Source: an uncultured Clostridia bacterium (GTDB lineage: Bacteria > Bacillota > Clostridia > Oscillospirales > Acutalibacteraceae). Taken from it: 5,845 bases of DNA. Every line of letters starts with the position of its first letter. Within the stretch, counting starts at the first letter, position 1. Below are positions 1 to 5,845 of this stretch, one piece after another. A program made the translations under genes and the position numbers. The stretch covers positions 1 through 5,845 of the forward strand of contig CAMYWU010000104.1 in NCBI GenBank assembly GCA_947302895.1. Direction: 5' to 3'. The notes beneath the pieces were generated by a model. That model was not told the origin of the DNA. It worked only from the letters and a program-made list of their open reading frames with translations, and did not search any database.

Positions 1-297
1 TTCCAAATCAACGCTCTTAGGTCCTAAATTTGTTGTAAAGAGCTTTGCGCTGAAGGTTATATTCTTATATCCCGAGGTTGAAACCTCAAAGGTAAAGCCT
101 GAATCCCGGCTCCAGAGAGCCCCGTCATCGGGTGCAATTGCATAAGCCTTCTTTTCATCGTTCCAGAGAGGAACATACATATTCTTGTTATCCGTTGTTG
201 CTCTCATTCTTGCGCTCTTGCCGAAAGCGCCGCCGTTTGAGAATAATGCGCCTTCAAAAACATCCTCGCTCGTTTTATCGAAAACGAACTGATTGAT
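1..297 (-). repeat. Beta-rich module, copy B, truncated by the window edge (residues about 1158-1256)
   Basis: The segment FTFEVSTSGYKNITFSAKL at 1225-1243, then GPKSVDLE to the edge, aligns with copy A: F-EVS-S, Y-NI-FSA-L, K-P-S--L are shared in register. A VPLW strand precedes it, as VPIMG does in copy A. Sequence identity is low elsewhere, so this is an old domain duplication and not a recent DNA repeat. The remainder lies outside the window. Confidence 0.45.
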
Positions 298-3200
298 ATT
301 GTCGCCAACATAAATGAGAGTTGCGCTTACAGTTTCGGAAACAACATCTCCGAATGAAGAATAAGCCGAAACAGTTGCTCTGTCGCCCGATTCAGAACTT
401 TCATCAAACGGATTGAAAGCCTTGCTGTACTTCTTATATTCTCCCGAATTAACGGAATAATAAACATCTGCGCCGCCGTTTGTATCGGAGATTGCAACGG
501 TATCCGTATCAAGAATAATGCTGCTGTTTGTGAAGATTGAGCTTGTTGATATTTCGGGAGCTTCAAGGCTTGTTATTGCGTCAATCTTTGTTCCTGTTAC
601 ATAAACATTATTGATTGCAGCATCACCCGAAAGAGAATCAACAATAACATCAATTCCGTTTATTGCAGCGTCCTCGCATACAACAGCTCGGATATAAACA
701 GTATTCTTATCAGAACAAATATCCGGAAGTTTGATGTTGCTGAACGCCTGCTGCATTGCCTTATTCGTTGTTATCATATAGGTTGCGCCATCAATATCAG
801 TATAGCTTGTTCCGTTTAGCGAATACTGAAGCTTATAGCTTCTCGGAGCTTTCTTGCTTCCTCCGAGCATAGCGGAAAAGCTGATATTTTCATAGCGCTT
901 TGTTGAAAGCGAAACCTCAAAGAAGGGATATTCTCCCCAGGCAATATTATCGCTCTTGCTTGTTCCCATAATCGGAACCTGAGCTTTTCCTGAGGGTGAA
1001 CCGTTTTTATATTCCTCGCCTATTCCGCTCCACTTGATTTTAGAAGCGTTTTCAGCATCAACGGAGCCGATAAGCTTTGCACCCTGGGCAAGCTGGCCCG
1101 ATGTTGCATTATAGTAATACGATTCTCCGCTTGTATCAGCGTTTTCAATATCCTCATCGTTTGCAATATAATCGTATTCCCAAGCCGCAAGCGTTTCCGT
1201 ATAGTTTTCGGGTTTTTCGCCCTCGTAAACAGTACAGGGATTAGAAACAATTGAAATTGCTTCAAGGTTATCGCCGTCGCCCGTTATCTGCAACGTAAGG
1301 GTTTTGCCCTGGTCGGCTTCGGATACGGTATATTCTCTTTGAGTTGCGCCGCTGATTGCAGCGCCGTTTGAATACCACTGATAGGATATATAATTATTTA
1401 TTTCATTTGACTGGCTGTTATAAATAGCAGGAACAATGGTATCGCCCATATATGCGCCGTCCCTTATTGTAACAGTTGTACCGACAAGTGTACCCGGATT
1501 AATAGTAAAGCTTGTATGAGCAGTTCCTGTATAGTAGCCCTGACCTGTTATGGTAACATTTGCAGTACCGGCGTTGATGTTGTTTGAATACGAAAGGCTG
1601 TAGTCGCTGCCCTCTTTAAGCTCAACGCCGTTATTTGTTATTGTAACTTTGGGCTTGATTTCCATACCCGTAACAGTCTGGTTTTCGATTGAAGAAATAT
1701 CACAGTCTGAAATATCAGCTTTGCCGAACTGGCTGTTTATCCAGGTTCTTCTTCCCGAAACCCAGTTGTTAATACCGCTGATAATTGATTCGGTCGGATA
1801 TGCGTTGCTTGAGTTTATCTCGTGGCGCATATTATTCATTGTTCCCGATTTTTCAATAGTCTGAGCATATTCCCTTGTGCTCTTTAAAACGCCCTTGGGG
1901 TCTGTTTTATTGCCAAGGAGAATATCAACTGCGGGAGCAATATTTGAATACCACTCGCTTCTTGCCATCAAATCAAAATCGGAGCAATTTGTTGCAAGCG
2001 CTGCATAGAAGCCGAGAGGAGCCTGTGAATCGCTTGTATAATCAAGCGATGAATCCGCTGTCCTCCAACGGTAAATTCTTGTATTTTTAGCATACCAGCC
2101 GTCCGTGCTTGAAAGGCTCTGACCCCAGCGGCGGCTGCTTGTCTGGTCATATCCGAGAGCGTTATCAAAATCCCATGCAGGTCCTGCATAGAGCTTTGAA
2201 TCAACGGAATCGGAATCCTTATAGAAATAAGTTGATGTTGTTGATGAATCAAGGTTCTTGAAGAATTCCTGAAGCCAGTAGTATTTTACAGCGGAATCAG
2301 CATCAAGAATATCACTCCAGCGCTTGCCTCTGTACTGCTCAGCAGGTGCGGGATTTGTTATCGTTTTTGCTCCGTATGTTGCAACGTTAATTGTGCTGAA
2401 CGATGAACAGGTTGTTGTTGTTGAAGTGCTCGGAACAGTTCCGCCGTTATATACGGAGCTTCCGAGCGCATAGAGCAAATCATAGCAATAATTTGTCATA
2501 TTTCTGCTTGTATAATCATGGCTCTTAACAACCCAGCCCTGGCGGTTATATGCGCAAAAGCCCGTTGTTTCCTCAGCCCATCTTTCAGAGATTTCAAGCT
2601 CAAAGACATATCCGCCCGTTATATCAACAGGGTCGGTCAGATCCGATAGTGTTTCAAACCCGGACCTTGCAAAGCCGCTGTATCTTTTACAGCCAACAGT
2701 ATGGGCATATGAGTTTGGACCTGTTGCAATTGTCTGCCTGACTCCGTTTGAGTTATACACACGGGTTTCAAAATTGCTCATTGTTTCGAAATCGGCAGGA
2801 GTTATTGCTCCCGTTTCGCTGTTCACGGTTCCGTTTGCAATTTCAAGCGCTTCATATGAATCGTTTATATCAACTCTTGAAGATTTGATTTCAACCTTTT
2901 CGCAGAGCTGATATGAGCCGTAGTACTGCTGATTAACATATAAATCAACAGGACGGCAGGTGGGCTGATAATCTATGCCTACGTACTTTGCATAATCATA
3001 AATAATCTGGTCTTTAAGAAGGGTGTTTCTGTCAACCGAATTTGCGAGCAAAACCCATTTTTTGCCCTTGCCCAAGCCGAGAAGACTTGCAGACTGAGCA
3101 AGCTTAAGGGCATAGGGATTTTTAGTATTGTTTGTGCCCCAGGTTGCGTTTCCCCTTCCCCTTAAAGATTCCATTTCGCCATCATAATCAACCGTTCCAT

Positions 3201-3768
3201 CGGGCTGAACAACCATAACCGAGCCTGCCTCGGAAACACTGTGGTCCGATGAGCTGTTAATCCTTGAAATTGAACCCGAGGATGTATCAACATAAACAGT
3301 GCCTACATTGCCAGATTTAACTCCGACAAGGTTATATGAGGTTGAACCAATTTTAAGAGTATAGTCTTTCTTAATACCGCCCGCATCAAGCGCACTGAAA
3401 ACATCAGTTGTTTGTCCGCTTGTAAGCTGAGTTCCGTTTACCGAAACAGTTGATGAAGCGGGAAACCATACTTTCAGATTATTGCAATCGGCAGTACTCG
3501 GAAGAAACATATAGTAATAGTCTGAGTTTGATGAACGCTTATGAACGCCAACAGCTCCAACCATTTCTATTTTGCTCTCATTTGAGGTAAATGAATCAAT
3601 ATCGCTTTGCGTTAAAGTGTTTTCCGGGTCAATCCAAAATTTCAGAAGGGATGATTCAAGGTCAGCCGCCTTATTAACTGCCATCGAGCTCATGGGCACA
3701 GCAAACAAAGCGCTTGCCGCAAGCACCAACGAAAGAAACGCCGATATTATTTTTTTGAATATTTTCAT
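1..3768 (-). CDS. Large secreted CotH-family atypical kinase with Ig-like and chitobiase-C-like stalk (3' end cut by window edge)
   Basis: The frame starts at ATG 3768 and stays open for 1256 codons to base 1, so the C-terminus is missing. Residues 1-30 form a Sec signal peptide (KK-rich start, hydrophobic core, SMA cleavage site). Residues 84-165 resemble the beta-sandwich often found before CotH domains (YMFLPSTAD, VSVNGTQL, VYVDTSSGS). The CotH kinase domain (PF08757 type) spans about 165-685: RGRGNATW at 203-210, LLGLGKGKKWVLLAN at 229-243, VDLYVNQQYYGSYQL at 274-288, GGYVFELE from 385, KNLD at 504-507 and WDFDNALG at 532-539. By analogy with Bacillus CotH, D507 is the candidate catalytic Asp and D533 (with D535) the metal-binding one. 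Then come Ig-like domains at about 690-757 and 760-848 (YQWYSNG at 796-802), a beta-rich module at 860-1062, a chitobiase/HEX-C-like domain at about 1068-1153, and a second, truncated beta-rich module from 1158. CotH proteins phosphorylate Ser of spore-coat proteins in Bacillus; here the architecture points to a cell-surface or cellulosome-like role rather than a coat. Kinase activity is inferred. It is the second gene of the operon, 45 bp after the lipoprotein. Confidence 0.93.
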   Translation of the reverse strand, partial: MKIFKKIISAFLSLVLAASALFAVPMSSMAVNKAADLESSLLKFWIDPENTLTQSDIDSFTSNESKIEMVGAVGVHKRSSNSDYYYMFLPSTADCNNLKVWFPASSTVSVNGTQLTSGQTTDVFSALDAGGIKKDYTLKIGSTSYNLVGVKSGNVGTVYVDTSSGSISRINSSSDHSVSEAGSVMVVQPDGTVDYDGEMESLRGRGNATWGTNNTKNPYALKLAQSASLLGLGKGKKWVLLANSVDRNTLLKDQIIYDYAKYVGIDYQPTCRPVDLYVNQQYYGSYQLCEKVEIKSSRVDINDSYEALEIANGTVNSETGAITPADFETMSNFETRVYNSNGVRQTIATGPNSYAHTVGCKRYSGFARSGFETLSDLTDPVDITGGYVFELEISERWAEETTGFCAYNRQGWVVKSHDYTSRNMTNYCYDLLYALGSSVYNGGTVPSTSTTTTCSSFSTINVATYGAKTITNPAPAEQYRGKRWSDILDADSAVKYYWLQEFFKNLDSSTTSTYFYKDSDSVDSKLYAGPAWDFDNALGYDQTSSRRWGQSLSSTDGWYAKNTRIYRWRTADSSLDYTSDSQAPLGFYAALATNCSDFDLMARSEWYSNIAPAVDILLGNKTDPKGVLKSTREYAQTIEKSGTMNNMRHEINSSNAYPTESIISGINNWVSGRRTWINSQFGKADISDCDISSIENQTVTGMEIKPKVTITNNGVELKEGSDYSLSYSNNINAGTANVTITGQGYYTGTAHTSFTINPGTLVGTTVTIRDGAYMGDTIVPAIYNSQSNEINNYISYQWYSNGAAISGATQREYTVSEADQGKTLTLQITGDGDNLEAISIVSNPCTVYEGEKPENYTETLAAWEYDYIANDEDIENADTSGESYYYNATSGQLAQGAKLIGSVDAENASKIKWSGIGEEYKNGSPSGKAQVPIMGTSKSDNIAWGEYPFFEVSLSTKRYENISFSAMLGGSKKAPRSYKLQYSLNGTSYTDIDGATYMITTNKAMQQAFSNIKLPDICSDKNTVYIRAVVCEDAAINGIDVIVDSLSGDAAINNVYVTGTKIDAITSLEAPEISTSSIFTNSSIILDTDTVAISDTNGGADVYYSVNSGEYKKYSKAFNPFDESSESGDRATVSAYSSFGDVVSETVSATLIYVGDNINQFVFDKTSEDVFEGALFSNGGAFGKSARMRATTDNKNMYVPLWNDEKKAYAIAPDDGALWSRDSGFTFEVSTSGYKNITFSAKLFTTNLGPKSVDLE
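583..1191 (-). repeat. Beta-rich module, copy A, of the CotH-family protein (residues about 860-1062)
   Basis: This stretch of the CotH-family protein has an aromatic-rich start (AAWEYDYI), a VPIMG strand, and then FFEVSLSTKRYENISFSAML at 949-968 followed by KAPRSYKLQYSLNG. The pattern reads as a jelly-roll-like extracellular domain of the kind that follows lamin-tail or carbohydrate-binding parts in Firmicute exoproteins. It is repeated downstream as copy B. I do not assign it to a named family, and its borders are approximate. Confidence 0.5.
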
Positions 3769-3813
3769 ATCAATCGCCTTGATTCTTTAAGCAGAATAAT
3801 ATCCGCAAATTTT
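3769..3813 (-). other. 45-bp intergenic gap with no terminator; lipoprotein and CotH genes form one transcription unit
   Basis: The gap between the lipoprotein stop and the CotH start is AT-rich. It holds only a 5-bp inverted repeat (ATTCT/AGAAT, 3782-3797) with no GC stem or T-tract, so no intrinsic terminator is present. The same strand, short gap and lack of a convincing second promoter support co-transcription. This is inference from spacing. Confidence 0.7.
3777..3780 (-). promoter_or_regulatory. Ribosome binding site of the CotH-family gene
   Basis: AAGG on the minus strand lies 8 nt before ATG 3768. It is a weak but normally spaced Shine-Dalgarno. Together with the signal peptide that begins at this ATG it supports the chosen start over the in-frame ATGs at residues 26 and 29, which would destroy the signal peptide. 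Confidence 0.55.
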
Positions 3814-5769
3814 TTAAACTGAAGTTGAAGAAACAACCTTTGCTATGCCAACATTATCCTTCCACGTCCAGGTGGTATCCTTTTCCGAACCGTCAACAGT
3901 TATAGTATAGTTCTGCTGCTTGATACCGGAAGCGGAATACAGGAATTTAACAGAGCTGTTGTTTGATGAAGCAACGCCCGTTATCTTCCACTTAACAGGC
4001 TTTTTGCTCTCGTCATCATTTCCCTTAACCTGCTTTGAAGCCTTGCAGATAATAACCTTTTGGTCGTTGTTTCGGGGAGTTGATGTTTTATAGCTTTCCG
4101 CACGAACTGTTCCGCCGTCTATTTTAAAGCCGTCGTTTTTGCCCGAACGAATACAGGTTTTCTTAAACGCATCAGTAACCTTGCTTCCTGCTGCAATATA
4201 CGCATCAAGCTTATCCTGATTATTAACACGACGAACCTTTAAAGAAGTTTTTTCAAGCGCAACAACGCTGAGCGAGCCACCCTCGATATCAATTAAATCA
4301 TCCGCATCAATTCCGTCGCACGCAGAGGAGGCAGCGTTTAAGGTTCCGCCCTCCTGCTCATATGAATCACATCTGATGCTGTCGCCGTTTGACTTAATTG
4401 TCAGCTTTCCTGATTCAAGCTTAACCCTTGAGTAAGAGAATATACCTCTTGCTCCTCCTGATGGGAATTTGCTTGCAACATCATGGTTTGCGCTTTCAAG
4501 AGTTAAATCAACATTCTTAACTGTAACACTCTTTGAGGTTGATATAACGTTATTTGCATTGGCAACAGCTTTGAATGTTGCCTTTCCGTTGCCTTTAACT
4601 GTAAGCTTTGCCTCGTTATATAAAACGCCTGTGAAGAGATTTGCAGAGTTCTCGAAGCTGCTTTTTGTTCCCGTCGGGAAAACAATATCAACCTCGGGTG
4701 CGGAATCTCTTTCCGAAAGGGTTTCAATGGCGTTATCGGCAGTTGTTTCGGCAGTTGCTTCTGCTTCAATAAATGAACGAACTGTTGTATCAGAAGCGTC
4801 AATTATCTGAACGGGTACGGTTTTCATAGCTGAGCTTACCGAGATATTAACATCCTCAAAACGAAGCTCCGCTTCCTCATCGTTCTTGAATTTTGCAATA
4901 ATTGCGCCGTGCCAGACATCGGTTTCGGAAGTTATTCTGTATTTATCAGCCTTTGTTATTTCAACCTTATTATCGCTGATTTCAACGCCCGTTGCTGAGC
5001 AGGCTGCCTTACCGTTTTTCTTGAGAACTATTGAAACATATTCCTCTTGAGGTGTTGCAGTATCGGAAGGTTTATTATCCGTGCCGCTCTGAGCAGGCTT
5101 TTCGCTGCTTGAAGCAGTATCGGAGGCAACCGTTTTCTTAACCTTATCGTTTGAGGCGTCTACAATTTTAACCTCGGTTTTCTTGCCCTTTTCAACAAGA
5201 ACCTTTTTTCCGTTTTCAACTTTAATCTCAACGGTTTCATTGGTTAAAACATAGTGAACCGAGCCTTTTTCGTTTGTTTTCTTGCTAAGCTTTATATACT
5301 CGGTTTTATTGCCGTTTTTATTGATATCGTTTATATCCATAATTGCAACTATGTTGCCGTTGTTATCAGCATATGATTCAACGGTTATAAGCTTTTTAGC
5401 GGAATCATAGGAAAGCTCAATGCCCTTATCGCTGCTTTTTGCCGCAATAACGCAGTTTAAAGCAGTATAAGCCTTTGCGTCAAGGGCTTTTTTATCCTTA
5501 TCCGTTGCCGAAACAACATATGCCGCAACAACGGTTTTGCCGTCAGCTGCATAAATCGGCGAGAGCTTCAGAATATTTCCAAGATTATCCGTTGCATCAT
5601 AGAATGATATTTCTTCGCTTGAAACAGCAGCAATCTGAGCAGCAACCTCGGTTGTGGTTGTTTCAGTCGGCTGAGTTGTTGCCGCTGTTTGCTCAGCCTG
5701 CTTTGTGCAGGCGGCAAGCGGGAGAAACATCAGGACTGACAGAAGGAGCGCGGATAGTTTCAGTTTCAT
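3814..5769 (-). CDS. Cell-surface lipoprotein with Cthe_2159-like carbohydrate-binding beta-helix domain
   Basis: This is a complete frame of 651 codons from ATG 5769 to TAA 3816-3814. The start is fixed by a GAGGT Shine-Dalgarno 6 nt upstream and by the signal peptide that follows at once. Residues 1-20 are a lipoprotein signal with lipobox L18-A-A-C21, so C21 should be lipidated and the protein held on the outer face of the membrane. Residues 22-47 are a Thr/Glu/Ala-rich stem. Residues 50-203 form a beta-rich domain that I do not recognise. Residues 204-242 are a Ser/Thr/Asp/Pro linker. From about 244 to 512 short beta rungs resemble the Cthe_2159-type carbohydrate-binding family (PF14262 style): LTVKGNGKATF, VTVKNVDLTLES, KLTIKSNGDSI, CDGIDADDLIDIEGGSLSV. 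Such proteins adopt a beta-helix related to polysaccharide lyases and bind cellulose or acidic sugars with calcium; the Asp-rich turn at 485-495 would suit that. A second, less typical part (513-651) ends with KWKITGVAS and WTWKDNVG. No hydrolase or lyase catalytic motif is evident. It lies 45 bp before the CotH-family gene in the same direction, so co-expression is likely. Family assignment is by pattern and moderately sure; export and lipidation are near certain. Confidence 0.85.
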   Translation of the reverse strand: MKLKLSALLLSVLMFLPLAACTKQAEQTAATTQPTETTTTEVAAQIAAVSSEEISFYDATDNLGNILKLSPIYAADGKTVVAAYVVSATDKDKKALDAKAYTALNCVIAAKSSDKGIELSYDSAKKLITVESYADNNGNIVAIMDINDINKNGNKTEYIKLSKKTNEKGSVHYVLTNETVEIKVENGKKVLVEKGKKTEVKIVDASNDKVKKTVASDTASSSEKPAQSGTDNKPSDTATPQEEYVSIVLKKNGKAACSATGVEISDNKVEITKADKYRITSETDVWHGAIIAKFKNDEEAELRFEDVNISVSSAMKTVPVQIIDASDTTVRSFIEAEATAETTADNAIETLSERDSAPEVDIVFPTGTKSSFENSANLFTGVLYNEAKLTVKGNGKATFKAVANANNVISTSKSVTVKNVDLTLESANHDVASKFPSGGARGIFSYSRVKLESGKLTIKSNGDSIRCDSYEQEGGTLNAASSACDGIDADDLIDIEGGSLSVVALEKTSLKVRRVNNQDKLDAYIAAGSKVTDAFKKTCIRSGKNDGFKIDGGTVRAESYKTSTPRNNDQKVIICKASKQVKGNDDESKKPVKWKITGVASSNNSSVKFLYSASGIKQQNYTITVDGSEKDTTWTWKDNVGIAKVVSSTSV

Positions 5770-5775
5770 ATAAAT

Positions 5776-5780
5776 ACCTC
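5776..5780 (-). promoter_or_regulatory. Ribosome binding site of the lipoprotein gene
   Basis: GAGGT on the minus strand lies 6 nt before ATG 5769. It matches part of the AGGAGGT core and confirms the start that gives the lipoprotein signal peptide. Confidence 0.75.
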
Positions 5781-5815
5781 GAAGGGTGAAATGTCATCAT
5801 ATTACCTTGTATATC

Positions 5816-5844
5816 ATTATATCACAAAATTCCGCCTGTGGCAA
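5816..5844 (-). promoter_or_regulatory. SigA-type promoter with extended -10, for the lipoprotein-CotH operon
   Basis: On the minus strand TTGCCA (5844-5839, five of six consensus bases) is followed by exactly 17 bp and then TATAAT (5821-5816, six of six), with a TG one base before the -10, giving the extended form TGATATAAT. The predicted transcript start is near 5809, which leaves a leader of about 40 nt before the ATG at 5769. This is the only good promoter seen in the window and would drive both genes. No operator or riboswitch is evident; the leader is too short for most riboswitch classes. Confidence 0.8.
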
Positions 5845-5845
5845 T

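Noticed and set aside
1649..2252. Several short open frames on both strands within the CotH-family gene
   Set aside because: All are overlapped by the long minus-strand frame, whose translation has clear family motifs throughout.
3782..3797. Inverted repeat ATTCT/AGAAT between the two genes as a terminator
   Set aside because: The 5-bp AT-rich stem has no following T-tract and is too weak to terminate transcription.
3796..3801. TATTAT as a possible -10 for a separate promoter of the CotH gene
   Set aside because: At 17 bp upstream there is only CTTCAG, a poor -35, and there is no TG extension; AT-rich gaps produce such matches by chance.
4469..4810. Plus-strand open frame of 113 codons inside the lipoprotein gene
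   Set aside because: It is antisense to a well-supported coding region, has no ribosome binding site or domain pattern, and is explained by the codon pattern of the opposite strand.
5475..5789. Plus-strand open frame of 104 codons over the lipoprotein start and leader
   Set aside because: It is antisense to the signal peptide and stem region, and its translation is Gln/Arg-rich low complexity without any protein-like pattern.
5782..5808. Imperfect dyad (AAGGGTGAAAT / ATATTACCTT) in the leader as an operator or hairpin
   Set aside because: The arms align only with a bulge and several mismatches; there is not enough symmetry to support a regulator site without comparison to related genomes.

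Overview
The window holds two genes, both on the minus strand and read right to left, that look like one exported-protein operon of an anaerobic Firmicute. Moderate G+C, the architecture of both proteins and the pairing itself suggest a gut or rumen clostridium of the Ruminococcus/Oscillospiraceae type. That placement is an inference from protein style; no marker gene is present.

Layout in order of transcription: (1) 5770-5845, a short leader region with a near-consensus SigA-type promoter (TTGCCA, 17-bp spacer, extended -10 TGATATAAT) and a GAGGT ribosome binding site. (2) 5769-3814, a 651-residue lipoprotein with a clear lipobox (LAAC), a low-complexity Thr/Glu stem, an N-terminal domain I do not recognise, a second Ser/Thr/Pro-rich linker and a C-terminal repetitive region that resembles the Cthe_2159-type carbohydrate-binding beta-helix family. 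(3) A 45-bp gap with no terminator or convincing promoter. (4) 3768-1, a very large secreted CotH-family protein. It is open for 1256 codons and runs off the left edge of the window with no stop, so its C-terminus is unseen. Its order of parts is: signal peptide, beta-sandwich-like N-domain, CotH kinase domain (RGRGNATW, KKWVLLAN, KNLD and WDFDNALG motifs), two Ig-like domains, a beta-rich module, a chitobiase-C-terminal-like domain and the beginning of a second copy of the beta-rich module.

Working model: the lipoprotein is anchored on the outer face of the membrane and binds acidic or plant polysaccharide. The CotH protein is an exported atypical kinase on a long adhesin-like stalk. Shared transcription and export suggest they act together at the cell surface. 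The substrate of the kinase is not shown by the sequence. There are no RNA genes, mobile elements, CRISPR arrays or gene-free stretches over 300 bases. Plus-strand open frames are shadows of the two genes.
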